Origin: BOKV01 sp041739465
Lineage (GTDB): Bacteria; Pseudomonadota; Alphaproteobacteria; Rhizobiales; Rhizobiaceae
Length of the DNA: 24,621 nt
Direction: 5' to 3'
Assembly: GCA_041739465.1 (NCBI GenBank)
Contig: JBGSNX010000005.1
Location: 1-24,621 of the forward strand
The notes below the pieces were generated by a model. The model was given only the letters and a program-made list of their open reading frames with translations, was not told where the DNA came from and did no database searches. This document shows positions 15,398 through 23,450 of the stretch, one piece after another. Position 1 is the stretch's first letter. The number at the start of each line of letters is the position of its first letter. The position numbers were made by a program, and so were the translations under genes.

Positions 15398-16273
15398 TTA
15401 CGCGGGCGAGACGATCCCGGCAGCTTCCTCCGCGTGAGCAGAATGAGGACGCTGTTCAGACGATTTCTTCTTGCTGCTGACACCGTTCATCATGCCCGGT
15501 GCAATCTGTGTGGAGGTAATCCCTTCCGACAATTCGCCTTCGCCGACGCCGTAGATCATCCTGACCGCATCCGCAGTCAGGTCGTCGGCAGTTCCGTCAA
15601 ACACGACCTTGCCCGCCGCCATGCCGATGATGCGCTCGCAATAATTGCGCGCAGTGTCGAGCGTGTGCAGGTTTGTCAGTACGGTGATTTTTTCGTTTTC
15701 ATTGATGTCGCGCAGCGAGTCCATCACGATCTTGGCGTTGAGCGGATCGAGCGAGGCAATCGGCTCATCGGCCAAAATCATCTTTGGCCGCTGCATCAGG
15801 GCACGCGCAATGGCCACGCGTTGCTGCTGACCGCCGGAAAGCGTGCCGGCGCGCTGCAAGGCGGTTTGGGCAATGCCAAGGCGCTCCAGCGCTGCCAGCG
15901 CCATGGCGCGCTCTTCATCCGAGAAAATGCCCAGAAGGTTTTTCACGGTCGAGCGGTGGTTGAGGAGGCCCAACATAACATTGGTGACAACATCGAGGCG
16001 CGGCACGAGATTGAACTGCTGGAAAATCATTGCGCAGTCGCGACGCCAGTCACGCAGCGCCTTGCCGGAAATGGTGGAGACCTCGAGGCCCTCGAAGGCA
16101 ATCTTGCCTTCGCTCGGGTCGATCAACCGGTTGATCATGCGCAGAAGGGTCGATTTTCCTGCCCCTGAACGGCCGATAATTCCGACCATCTGGCCATGCG
16201 GAATGGAGACATTGACTTTGTCTACAGCCACATTCTGGCCGAAGCGGCGGGTAACGTCGCTGAGTTCGAGCAT
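15398..16273 (-). CDS. phnC: phosphonate ABC transporter ATP-binding protein
   Basis: PhnC is the ATPase of the phosphonate importer. The 291-residue product shows Walker A GRSGAGKST, Q-loop MIFQQFNLVPRLDVV, signature LSGGQQQR, Walker B MILADEPIASLD and the H-loop region TNLHTLDTARNY. A C-terminal tail of roughly 35-40 residues, ending SAHAEEAAGIVSPA, is polar and not part of the core fold. It heads phnCDE1E2. A Pho box lies 84 bases upstream, in the 135-base gap after the hexapeptide gene, so the transporter genes probably have their own promoter in addition to read-through from phnG. Confidence 0.94.
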   Translation of the reverse strand: MLELSDVTRRFGQNVAVDKVNVSIPHGQMVGIIGRSGAGKSTLLRMINRLIDPSEGKIAFEGLEVSTISGKALRDWRRDCAMIFQQFNLVPRLDVVTNVMLGLLNHRSTVKNLLGIFSDEERAMALAALERLGIAQTALQRAGTLSGGQQQRVAIARALMQRPKMILADEPIASLDPLNAKIVMDSLRDINENEKITVLTNLHTLDTARNYCERIIGMAAGKVVFDGTADDLTADAVRMIYGVGEGELSEGITSTQIAPGMMNGVSSKKKSSEQRPHSAHAEEAAGIVSPA

Positions 16274-16356
16274 AGGTCATCCTGATTGTGGTGGATCGCA
16301 TCCGACCCTTCGGCAAATCAGGTATCCCTGCTACGTAACGCCTTCTTGTCGATTGG

Positions 16357-16374
16357 ATGACACTTCAATGACAA
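16357..16374 (-). promoter_or_regulatory. Pho box upstream of phnCDE
   Basis: On the minus strand this reads TTGTCAT-TGAA-GTGTCAT. Both heptamers match CTGTCAT at six of seven positions, with the canonical 4-base spacer. Its distance to the phnC ATG (84 bases) almost equals that of the ugpB box (82), and the spacer TGAA is identical. It makes an internal PhoB-dependent promoter for the transporter genes likely. Confidence 0.78.
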
Positions 16375-16408
16375 TCCACAGGCACACTGTGCACGGCTTG
16401 CAAAACTG

Positions 16409-17029
16409 TCAGGAAGCCAACTCGTATTTTTCCAGGAAGGCTTCGCCATCGAGCTTGCGGAAATCATCGAGGCTAGCGCGCAGCCGGTCATGATCCCAGT
16501 CCCACCAGGCGAGCGCCTGCATGCGATCTGCAGTCTTGCGCGAAAAGCGTTCGCGGATCGGCTTGGCCGGTACGCCACCAACAATCATGTATGGCGCTAC
16601 ATCCTTGGAGACGACAGCGCCTGCTCCGATCACTGCCCCGTCGCCGACATTGACGCCCGGCAGCACGGTTGCGCCATGGCCGATCCACACATCATGGCCG
16701 ATGGTAATTGAATTGGACCGGCGCCATTCAAAAAACTCGGTCTCGTCCTGTGCATCCTCAAAGTAGCTTGCCGCGCGATATGTGAAATGGTGCAGCGTTG
16801 CCCGCCATGTGGGGTGATTGGTGGCGTTGATGCGCACATGACTTGCAATGTTTGCAAACTTGCCGATGGTCGCGCACCAGGCCTCGGTCTGGCGGATCAG
16901 GTAGGAATAATCGCCGATCGCGCATTCCTGTACCAGGCAGCCTTCGTCAATTTCGGTGTAACGGCCAAGCGTTGAATTGACGACGATCGCCGTTGGATGA
17001 ATGAGCGGCGTCACTGAGAGTTTTGTCAT
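16409..17029 (-). CDS. phosphonate-cluster hexapeptide-repeat acetyltransferase-like protein
   Basis: A 206-residue left-handed beta-helix protein of the xenobiotic/CatB acetyltransferase type, in the subgroup found in phn operons. Hexapeptide-like turns run through residues 10-65 and again in ITIGHDVWIGHGATVLPGVNVGDGAVIGAGAVVSKDVAPYMIVGGVPAKPI. His72 in INATNHPTW sits where this family keeps its catalytic His. The first codon overlaps the phnL stop (ATGA), so it is coupled to the C-P lyase genes. Acetylation of aminoalkylphosphonates, as done by the unrelated PhnO, is a possible role but unproven. The names DapH or GlmU sometimes given to it are not supported by context. Confidence 0.88.
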   Translation of the reverse strand: MTKLSVTPLIHPTAIVVNSTLGRYTEIDEGCLVQECAIGDYSYLIRQTEAWCATIGKFANIASHVRINATNHPTWRATLHHFTYRAASYFEDAQDETEFFEWRRSNSITIGHDVWIGHGATVLPGVNVGDGAVIGAGAVVSKDVAPYMIVGGVPAKPIRERFSRKTADRMQALAWWDWDHDRLRASLDDFRKLDGEAFLEKYELAS

Positions 17030-17733
17030 GCGGCCATCCCCGAGCTTGCAAATACCGTGATGTCGATAACCACATCGGCGACCGCATCGCGCACGTCCTG
17101 ATCGTGGAAGATGCCCAGCAGCGCTTTGCCCTGCGCCTTCTTCTGCGCGATAAGCTCGATCACCACTTGCCGGTTGACTGCATCCAGCGAAGCTGTCGGC
17201 TCGTCAAGCAATAGCACCGGGTGGTCGGTAATGAAGCCGCGCGCAATGTTTACGCGTTGCTGTTCGCCACCTGAAAATGTCGCCGGTGGCAGGTTCCACA
17301 GCGTTTTGGGCAAATTCAGCCGTTCAAAAAGAATGGCGGCTTTGCTGCGCGCCGCATCAATTGCCTCGCCGCGCTGCACCAGCGGTTCTGCTGCCACGTC
17401 GATGGCAGAAACGCGCGGCACTGCCCGCAGAAACTGGCTGACATAGCCGATGGTGTCGCGGCGGATCGCAATCATCAACCGCGGATCAGCCGTCACGATG
17501 TCGGTGAGTTTGCCATGGTGGTTGACGATGATTTGCCCGTGGTCGGCTGCGTAATTGCCATACACCATCTTCATCACCGAGCTTTTACCCGCACCCGAAG
17601 GCCCGCCCAGCACTGCGCAGGAGCCGGATGTCAGCGTGAAATTGACGTTCTCGATAACCGAGCGCTTCAGACCCCCGCGCAAATGCATTGTGAAGGATTT
17701 GGCAACTTCCGAAACGATGAGTGGTGTCGGCAT
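17026..17733 (-). CDS. phnL: phosphonate C-P lyase system protein PhnL
   Basis: PhnL is an ABC-type ATPase that associates with the C-P lyase core and is required with PhnGHI for making ribose 1-methylphosphonate 5-triphosphate; it is not a transporter part. The 235-residue product has Walker A GGPSGAGKSS, Q-loop YVSQFLRAVPRVSA, signature FSGGEQQR, Walker B VLLLDEPTASLD and H-loop FHDQ. The motif FTMHLRGG near the N-terminus is PhnL-like. ATG 17733 lies 3 bases after the phnK stop. Its stop overlaps the start of the hexapeptide gene. Confidence 0.95.
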   Translation of the reverse strand: MPTPLIVSEVAKSFTMHLRGGLKRSVIENVNFTLTSGSCAVLGGPSGAGKSSVMKMVYGNYAADHGQIIVNHHGKLTDIVTADPRLMIAIRRDTIGYVSQFLRAVPRVSAIDVAAEPLVQRGEAIDAARSKAAILFERLNLPKTLWNLPPATFSGGEQQRVNIARGFITDHPVLLLDEPTASLDAVNRQVVIELIAQKKAQGKALLGIFHDQDVRDAVADVVIDITVFASSGMAA

Positions 17734-17736
17734 GGA

Positions 17737-18552
17737 TCAGACCTGCAGGATCGAGGAAACGAGAAGCTGGGTGTAGGGCGCTTGCGGGTCATCGAGCACC
17801 CGGTCGGTAAGGCCGGTCTCAACAACATGCCCTTCTTTCATGACCATCATGCGGTGCGAAAGCAGCCGCGCAACTGCAAGGTCATGAGTGACTATCACCA
17901 CCGCAAGGCCAAGGTCGCTGACAAGTCCGCGCAGCAGGTCGAGCAGTCGCGCCTGTACCGATACATCAAGGCCACCAGTGGGTTCATCCATGAACACAAG
18001 GCGCGGCGCGGTTACAAGATTGCGGGCAATCTGCAATCGCTGCCGCATGCCACCCGAAAATGCCCGCGGCTGGTCGTCAATTCGGTCGGCATCGATTTCG
18101 ACCCGCGAAAGCCAGTCGAGTGCAGTTGCGCGGATGTTTCCATAATGCCGATTGCCGACCGCCATCAGCCTTTCGCCCACATTTGCGCCAGCCGAGACAC
18201 CCATGCGCAGGCCATCCGCCGGGTTCTGGTGCACAAAACCCCAATCGGTGCGCATCAGATAGCGCCGGTCCGCCTCCGGCATCTTGTAAAGATCGCGCAG
18301 CGAGCCATCGCGCATGCGGTAGGAAACCGTTCCGGATGTCGGCGGCATCCGCGTTGAAATGCAGTCGAGCAGCGTCGTCTTGCCGGAGCCAGATTCCCCG
18401 ACGATTGCCAGCACCTCGCCCGGCCACAGATCGAAAGTGACTTCGGCGCAGCCAATGCGCGGCCCGTAGAACTTGGACAGGCCGCGAACTTTCAGCAGCG
18501 GCTCATCGCCATGGGTGGCGAGGCTGGCGCGTTCAAGAACTTCCGTGTTCAT
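17737..18552 (-). CDS. phnK: phosphonate C-P lyase system ATPase PhnK
   Basis: PhnK is an ABC-type ATPase that docks on PhnJ in the PhnGHIJ core and couples ATP turnover to C-P lyase activity. The 271-residue product has Walker A GESGSGKTT, Q-loop FVHQNPADGLRM, signature FSGGMRQR, Walker B LVFMDEPTGGLD and H-loop VTHDLAV. It resembles oligopeptide-transporter ATPases, but its place between phnJ and phnL settles the identity. Its ATG overlaps the phnJ stop (ATGA). The N-terminal extension of about 17 residues before the core fold is unremarkable. Confidence 0.95.
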   Translation of the reverse strand: MNTEVLERASLATHGDEPLLKVRGLSKFYGPRIGCAEVTFDLWPGEVLAIVGESGSGKTTLLDCISTRMPPTSGTVSYRMRDGSLRDLYKMPEADRRYLMRTDWGFVHQNPADGLRMGVSAGANVGERLMAVGNRHYGNIRATALDWLSRVEIDADRIDDQPRAFSGGMRQRLQIARNLVTAPRLVFMDEPTGGLDVSVQARLLDLLRGLVSDLGLAVVIVTHDLAVARLLSHRMMVMKEGHVVETGLTDRVLDDPQAPYTQLLVSSILQV

Positions 18553-19445
18553 TGTGCAGCCTCCATCGCCGCTTCACCGGATAGCTCGCCGCGATGGCCA
18601 TTGGCGCGACGGTCTTCGCAATTATCGGTGTCGGAACAGACGAACATGCGCCCGCCTTTGTCATCAAGGATGACCTCATCGAGATACACCTGCTGCGCTG
18701 CGCACAACGCGCAGGGCTTGTCGAATTTCTGGACCTCGAACGGGTGGTCTTCAAAATCGAGGCTGACAACTTCCGTGTGCGGGGGAATAGCGTAGATGCG
18801 CCGTTCGCGCCCGGCACCAAACAGCTGCAAGGCTTCGCTCATGTGCATTTTCGGGTTGTCGAATTTGGGCGTTGGCGAGGGATCCATCACATAACGCCCC
18901 TCCACTTTCACCGGATAGGCGTAGGTCGTGGCAATGCGCCCGTTGCGCGCGATATCCTCGTAAAGCTTCACGTGCATGAGGCCATATTCCTCCAGCGCAT
19001 GCATCTTGCGTGTTTCAGTTTCACGCGGCTCCAGAAAGCGCAGCGGTTCAGGGATCGGCACCTGGTAAACCAGAACCTGGCCAGCCTTTAGCTTTTCCTC
19101 AGGGATACGGTGGCGCGTCTGGATGATGGTCGCGTTGGACGTGTGCGTCGTCGTCTCGACGCCAGCTGTCTTTTCAAAGAACTTGCGGATCGAGATCGCG
19201 TTGGTGGTGTCATCCGCCCCTTGGTCGATGACCTTGAGACGGTCAAGCGGGCCGATGATGGCCGCAGTCACCTGCACTCCGCCGGTGCCCCAGCCGTAAG
19301 GCATGGGCATCTCGCGCGAAGCAAACGGTACCTGGTAACCGGGGATGGCAACGGCCTTTAAAATGGCGCGGCGGATCATGCGCTTTGTCTGCTCGTCCAG
19401 ATAGGCGAAGTTGTAGGTAGCGATGTTTGCGGTGTTGGCGTTCAT
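18549..19445 (-). CDS. phnJ: alpha-D-ribose 1-methylphosphonate 5-phosphate C-P lyase
   Basis: PhnJ is the radical-SAM enzyme that breaks the C-P bond, releasing an alkane such as methane and 5-phosphoribosyl 1,2-cyclic phosphate. The 298-residue product has the cluster motif Cys245-x2-Cys248-x21-Cys270-x5-Cys276, equivalent to the E. coli cysteines 241, 244, 266 and 272 with a constant offset of four. Gly36 in AVAIPGYQVPF matches the E. coli glycyl-radical Gly32. All catalytic residues are present, so it should be active. Start and stop overlap phnI and phnK by ATGA, which fits tight stoichiometry of the complex. Confidence 0.97.
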   Translation of the reverse strand: MNANTANIATYNFAYLDEQTKRMIRRAILKAVAIPGYQVPFASREMPMPYGWGTGGVQVTAAIIGPLDRLKVIDQGADDTTNAISIRKFFEKTAGVETTTHTSNATIIQTRHRIPEEKLKAGQVLVYQVPIPEPLRFLEPRETETRKMHALEEYGLMHVKLYEDIARNGRIATTYAYPVKVEGRYVMDPSPTPKFDNPKMHMSEALQLFGAGRERRIYAIPPHTEVVSLDFEDHPFEVQKFDKPCALCAAQQVYLDEVILDDKGGRMFVCSDTDNCEDRRANGHRGELSGEAAMEAAQ

Positions 19446-20548
19446 TCTGCCGCCTCCCTCGTTTGAACCCTGGAGTGCCGGGCTTCGAACTCACCGCGCA
19501 TCCGCCGAACCAGATCAAGCTCTGCCTGGAAATCCACGTAGTGCGGAAGCTTCAGATGCTCGACAAACCCGGTCGACTGGACATTGTCGCAGTGCGAGAT
19601 CACGAATTCCTCATCTTGCGCCGGGGCGGTGATTTCTTCCCCGAACTCTGTTGCGCGCTGCGCCCTGTCAACCAGCGCCATAGACATTGCTTTTCGCTCG
19701 GACTGGCCGAAAACGAGGCCATATCCGCGGGTAAATTGCGGGGGAACTTTTGCCGAACCTTTGAACTGGTTGACCATCTGGCACTCGGTCACTTGAATAC
19801 GTCCGATGGAAACCGCAAAACCAAGCTCGGGTATCTCCAGCTCGACCTCTACCCAGCCAAGCCGGATTTCGCCTGCAAACGGATGATTGCGCCCATAGCC
19901 GCGCTGGGTTGAATAGGCCAACGCCAACAGGAAGCCCTCATCGCCCCGCGACAACGCCTGCAGCCGTGTTTGCCGATCCATCGGAAACTCCAGAGGCGTG
20001 CGTGTAATGTCGCCTATTTCCCCACTGGCAGAAGCTTCGCCATCGCTTTCGATCAGACTTTCGTCAGCCAACAGTTCAGAAACACGCGGAACCCTTCCCG
20101 TCGGTTCGACCTGCTTTCGCACGCCACTTTCAACGGGATGATCACCAGCCAGTTCCGGATCAAGCAAACGGTGGGTGTAGTCGAATGTCGGACCAAGCAT
20201 CTGCCCACCGGGCAAATCCTTGTAGGTCGCCGAAATGCGCCTTTCGATCAGCATGGCGCCGCTGTCGACTGGTTTTGAATAGCCAAAGCGCGGCAGCGTG
20301 GTGCGATAGGCGCGCACAAGAAAAATTGCCTCGATGAGATCGCCGCGCGCCTGCTTGACTGCTAAGGCTGCAAGCTCGCGATCGTACAGCGAACCTTCCG
20401 ACATGACCCGGTCAACGCCCAGCGCCAATTGCTCTGCGATCTGTTCCAGTGTGATCGAGGGCAGCCCCCGGTCACCGCGTCGGCGGTCGGCAAGCAGCCG
20501 GTGCGCATTGTCGATGGCAGCTTCGCCGCCCTTGACTGCAACATACAT
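19442..20548 (-). CDS. phnI: alpha-D-ribose 1-methylphosphonate 5-triphosphate synthase subunit PhnI
   Basis: PhnI transfers the phosphonate onto the ribose of ATP, displacing adenine, with help from PhnG, PhnH and PhnL; alone it is a nucleosidase. The 368-residue product starts MYVAVKGGEAAIDNAHRLL and has LGVDRVMSEGSLYDRELAALAVKQARGDLIEAIFLVRAYRTTLPR and the C-terminal HCDNVQSTGFVEHLKLPHYVDFQAELDLVRRMR, all hallmarks of PhnI. The ATG has GGAGG upstream and is 3 bases after the phnH stop. The phnJ ATG overlaps its stop. Confidence 0.96.
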   Translation of the reverse strand: MYVAVKGGEAAIDNAHRLLADRRRGDRGLPSITLEQIAEQLALGVDRVMSEGSLYDRELAALAVKQARGDLIEAIFLVRAYRTTLPRFGYSKPVDSGAMLIERRISATYKDLPGGQMLGPTFDYTHRLLDPELAGDHPVESGVRKQVEPTGRVPRVSELLADESLIESDGEASASGEIGDITRTPLEFPMDRQTRLQALSRGDEGFLLALAYSTQRGYGRNHPFAGEIRLGWVEVELEIPELGFAVSIGRIQVTECQMVNQFKGSAKVPPQFTRGYGLVFGQSERKAMSMALVDRAQRATEFGEEITAPAQDEEFVISHCDNVQSTGFVEHLKLPHYVDFQAELDLVRRMRGEFEARHSRVQTREAAE

Positions 20549-20551
20549 GGC

Positions 20552-21163
20552 TCATGCCTCCCTGTTGGCTGGCCGAGCAGTCCGTGGCAACGCCGCGATT
20601 GCATCCGGTCCGGCGAATACGACATCGACACCGCGTGGAAAACGCTTGCGGTTGTCTGCCCATTGTTCCTTGAAATGACGCGGCAGCGGTGTCGCCGAAA
20701 GGCTTGCCCTGCCCTCAATTCCCGGCCCTTCAAAGCCAAGGACATCTTCACCGTCAAAATGTTCAACCTGGAAAATGATTGTGGTGGACCGGTCTGGATA
20801 TTCCTGGGTTCCCTGCGCGAAAACATCGAGCGAAGGAACCATCGCCGGATTGGCGCAAAGCGCAAACTGCGCTTCACTCGGATTTGCAACAATTGGCGCG
20901 CCGGTGTGGAAGGCTATCCAGGCCTTCACGGCCGGCTGGGCTGAAAGCGCCCGACAAAGCCAAACGGGCGTGTCGGCATCCAGAAGCGTCGCCGCGAGCG
21001 CCGCTGCAACCGGGGACAATGGCGCGGGCGCCCGCAAAAGTCCTTCAATCCCGTGAACAGTAGCCGGGTTGGACATTGCGTCCAGCAGCGCCCGAAACAC
21101 CGATTGCGCCTCGATCACCGGGTCGCCAAAACCGCCATCCACGACCTGCAATGAAAAATCCAT
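20552..21163 (-). CDS. phnH: C-P lyase core subunit PhnH
   Basis: PhnH is a non-catalytic, PLP-transferase-like fold subunit of the PhnGHIJ core complex. The 203-residue product opens with the family segment GFGDPVIEAQSVFRALLDAMSNPAT and contains EYPDRSTTIIFQVE and FEGPGIEGRASLSA, both typical. It starts on the A shared with the phnG stop (TGATG), so it is translationally coupled to phnG. Confidence 0.94.
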   Translation of the reverse strand: MDFSLQVVDGGFGDPVIEAQSVFRALLDAMSNPATVHGIEGLLRAPAPLSPVAAALAATLLDADTPVWLCRALSAQPAVKAWIAFHTGAPIVANPSEAQFALCANPAMVPSLDVFAQGTQEYPDRSTTIIFQVEHFDGEDVLGFEGPGIEGRASLSATPLPRHFKEQWADNRKRFPRGVDVVFAGPDAIAALPRTARPANREA

Positions 21164-21633
21164 CAGTCTTCCCCGCGAACCATGGTGAAAAAATCGACTT
21201 TGGTGGCGGAGGTCTCTTCCCGGCGCCTGCTGTCGGCATCTTGTGCCGCCGCAACCAGGGGAGAGAGTATTTGCGCCTCTATATGCGCCTCGTGCGCAGG
21301 GTCAGATGCCAGGGCGTCGACGATTGCCGCAAGCCGCGCCTTTTCACGGTCACGGCCCAGCATGACGCTGTGCCCTATGGTGCCGCCCGGCAACCGTATT
21401 GTGGCACGCGTAACGGTGGCCTCACCAGTATTGAACGCTGCGCCACCCCCGCCGATCCGGCCGCGAACAGTGACAAGCCCGGTCTCCGGTCCGCGCAACA
21501 ATTCGCACTGCGTAGACAGACCGGCATTGCGCACAAGTATTGCCAGCATTGCGCCGTCGCTGGCGGCAAGCATGCCCATCCGGCGCTGGCGTGCCGATGC
21601 AAGTGTATCCGGAACTTGGGTCTCCTGCGCCAT
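21163..21633 (-). CDS. phnG: C-P lyase core subunit PhnG
   Basis: PhnG is a small subunit of the PhnGHIJ core that binds PhnI and is needed for the nucleosidase-transferase step. The 156-residue product is family-length, with RRMGMLAASD near the start and FNTGEATVTRATIRLPGGTIGHSVMLGRDREKARLAAIVDAL, the conserved central region. ATG 21633 follows GGAG by 7 bases. It is the first gene of the cluster. Its upstream region holds a Pho box and a GntR-type palindrome shared with divergent phnF, so induction by phosphate starvation and repression by PhnF are both likely. Confidence 0.94.
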   Translation of the reverse strand: MAQETQVPDTLASARQRRMGMLAASDGAMLAILVRNAGLSTQCELLRGPETGLVTVRGRIGGGGAAFNTGEATVTRATIRLPGGTIGHSVMLGRDREKARLAAIVDALASDPAHEAHIEAQILSPLVAAAQDADSRRREETSATKVDFFTMVRGED

Positions 21634-21706
21634 GCACTGTCTCCGAATTTTTTGCCCTGACGAGCAAACGGACCAACCGAACCGGCAATTGCGTTTCGGG
21701 AAAAAT

Positions 21707-21726
21707 TTGTATAGTTATATAGACAA
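21707..21726. promoter_or_regulatory. Candidate PhnF (GntR/HutC) operator
   Basis: TTGTATAGTTATATAGACAA is an imperfect palindrome with TTGT and ACAA ends, in the AT-rich centre of the phnG-phnF gap. The TATAGACA half resembles sites of HutC-subfamily regulators. It lies between the Pho box and the phnG start, where a bound repressor would block phnG transcription. The match is by eye only. Confidence 0.5.
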
Positions 21727-21759
21727 CCAAACTTTACGAATTACAAGTAGCTTTTTGCC

Positions 21760-21777
21760 ATGACGTGCAAATGACGG
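21760..21777 (-). promoter_or_regulatory. Pho box upstream of phnG
   Basis: On the minus strand this reads CCGTCAT-TTGC-ACGTCAT: two copies of CGTCAT with an 11-base period and 4-base spacer. The heptamers match the CTGTCAT consensus at six and five of seven positions. It lies 127 bases before the phnG ATG, the farthest of the three boxes here, leaving room for a downstream operator. TGTAAT at 21740-21745 is a possible -10. Confidence 0.68.
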
Positions 21778-21819
21778 CGACTTGTGGAAGAACAGGGTCC
21801 ATCGGGATCGGAGAACCAA

Positions 21820-22578
21820 ATGACCAGCCGGCAAAGCGAGATTGACCTCGAACGACGCACCGGCGTGGCGTTGTGGCGGCAGATTGCCGACCGAATCCGG
21901 TCGGAATTTGTTGCCTCGCCCGGGTTGGAAAACATGCGCCTGCCGCCGGAAACCGAACTGGCAGTTCGTTTTTCGGTCAACCGGCACACGGTGCGCGCGG
22001 CCATTGCCGCTTTGGTGGGTGAAGGCGTTCTGCGCTCCGAGCAGGGGCGTGGCACCTTCGTGGTTCGGCCTGCCCGATTGAGCTATCCGATTGCCCGGCG
22101 CACAAGATTCTCTCAAGGTCTAGAAGGACAGGTGCGCGACCGCCGCAGCCGGCTCATTGGTTCTTCCAGCGAACCAGCCAATGAAGAACTTGCAGCCGTG
22201 CTGGAAATCCCTGCTGGAACCATGCTTGTTCGGCTGGAAACGCTCGGAGAGGCCGATGGCGTTGCCATTTCGCGGGTAACATCATGGTTTGAAGCCGCGC
22301 GCTTTGCCGGGCTGGCAGCGATCTTTGAAAAGACCGGCTCGATCACCAAGGCGCTCGCCCGCTTTGGCATTGAGGACTACTTGCGAAAGTCGACGGCAAT
22401 CGAAGCCCGCCATGCCAGCCCGCAGGACATTGCCGATCTGGGATTGTCTGCCGGCGCGGTGATACTTGTGACCAGAGCCCTCAACACGGATACCGTCGGC
22501 AAGCCGCTCCAATTCTCGTTGACACGCTTCTGTGCTGACCGGGTCACCTTGAACATCGACTACGCCGACGCGCCCTGA
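21820..22578 (+). CDS. phnF: GntR/HutC-family phosphonate regulator
   Basis: PhnF is the local repressor of phn genes. The product is about 252 residues. The N-terminal winged helix spans about residues 10-80 (GVALWRQIADRIRSEF, LPPETELAVRFSVNRHTVRAAIAALVGEGVL, GRGTFV). A UbiC-like effector domain of the HutC subfamily follows (RTRFSQGL, ISRVTSWFEAARF, ALARFGIEDYLRK). The effector is probably a phosphonate or pathway intermediate. I chose ATG 21820 with GGAG 7 bases upstream rather than GTG 21784. It is divergent from phnG. Its 3' end overlaps the convergent LysR gene by 19 bases. Confidence 0.93.
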   Translation: MTSRQSEIDLERRTGVALWRQIADRIRSEFVASPGLENMRLPPETELAVRFSVNRHTVRAAIAALVGEGVLRSEQGRGTFVVRPARLSYPIARRTRFSQGLEGQVRDRRSRLIGSSSEPANEELAAVLEIPAGTMLVRLETLGEADGVAISRVTSWFEAARFAGLAAIFEKTGSITKALARFGIEDYLRKSTAIEARHASPQDIADLGLSAGAVILVTRALNTDTVGKPLQFSLTRFCADRVTLNIDYADAP

Positions 22579-23450
22579 TCCCTTTTGGCCGCCTCGGTTC
22601 GGGCGATGGCCATGAAGGCAGAAATCAGCTTGCCTGACGCCCTGTCGTTAAGACAGACCAGCGTTTCCTCCATGGCAATGCCAACTTGCGCAATCACGAT
22701 CTTTCGCAGCCGTGGATCGTGGCCGAACTCAGCCTCGGACACCACACCGATGCCAACCCCTGACGCGACAATTTCGCGAACAGCTTCGCGCCCCTCAGCT
22801 TCGATTGATGCGTTGAGTGTGAACCCCTGCGCCAGTGCTGCTGCCTCTATCTTGGCGCGGGTGCGCGATCCCGACTCGCGCAGCACAAGCGGCAAGCTGG
22901 CCATGTCCTTGAGCGCAATGCTGGCGCCGACCTGTCTGAAAGCAGATTTTGCGGCAAAGGCTATGATCGGTGTTTGCCCCAGTTGCACCTGTACAAACTG
23001 GCCGCTTTGGGGCGCTTCGCCTAACACACCCAAATCAGCATCATAGGCCAACAATGCTTCGGTCACTTGCGCCGAATTGCCCGACCGGACGCTGATCTCG
23101 ACGCCGGGATATCTTGCCCGAAATGGCGCCAGGAAACCCAACAGATGCATGGCCGAATCGGCAATGATGCGCAGCTTGCCCGAAGACAACGCACGCGATT
23201 CAGACAAGAATTCCAGTGCCTGGCTTTCGGTTTCAAACAGCCGCCTGGTGATCTCCAGAAGCCGCTGTCCCGATGGCGTCAGCACCACCTGCTTGTGGCG
23301 GCGGTCAAACAGCAACACATCATATTCAGCTTCCAGTCGGCGCACTTGGTCGGAAATCGCCGGCTGGGTCAGATGAAGCGCTTCGGCTGCACGCGAGAAG
23401 CCGCCGCTGATGGCAACCTGGTGAAAGGCTCGCAATTGCACATGCCGCAT
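22560..23450 (-). CDS. LysR-family transcriptional regulator
   Basis: A 296-residue LysR regulator. The N-terminal helix-turn-helix is FHQVAISGGFSRAAEALHLTQPAISDQVRRLEAEYDVLLFDRRHKQVVLTPSG (about residues 9-62), followed by a linker helix and a two-lobed effector domain (SGKLRIIADSAMHLLGFLAPFRARYPGVEISV and onward). It is divergent from the phosphonate monoester hydrolase gene with 172 bases between them, the usual layout for a LysR protein and its target. The effector is unknown; a phosphonate or a CysB-like anion signal would fit. The ribosome site before ATG 23450 is weak (GGA). Its 3' end overlaps that of phnF. Confidence 0.9.
   Translation of the reverse strand: MRHVQLRAFHQVAISGGFSRAAEALHLTQPAISDQVRRLEAEYDVLLFDRRHKQVVLTPSGQRLLEITRRLFETESQALEFLSESRALSSGKLRIIADSAMHLLGFLAPFRARYPGVEISVRSGNSAQVTEALLAYDADLGVLGEAPQSGQFVQVQLGQTPIIAFAAKSAFRQVGASIALKDMASLPLVLRESGSRTRAKIEAAALAQGFTLNASIEAEGREAVREIVASGVGIGVVSEAEFGHDPRLRKIVIAQVGIAMEETLVCLNDRASGKLISAFMAIARTEAAKRDQGASA

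Noticed and set aside
15337..15483. 49-codon N-terminal extension of PhnD
   Set aside because: It overlaps the phnC 3' end, is rich in Arg and Ser, and would bury the signal peptide; ATG 15336 has an AGGAG site.
16382..16392. GCACA-C-TGTGC palindrome after the hexapeptide gene
   Set aside because: A one-base centre cannot form a hairpin loop, and no known operator matches. It could be a protein site but has no other support.
18549..19445. Check for a lost catalytic residue in PhnJ, prompted by the HemN anomaly
   Set aside because: All four cluster-region cysteines and the radical glycine are present at the expected spacing.
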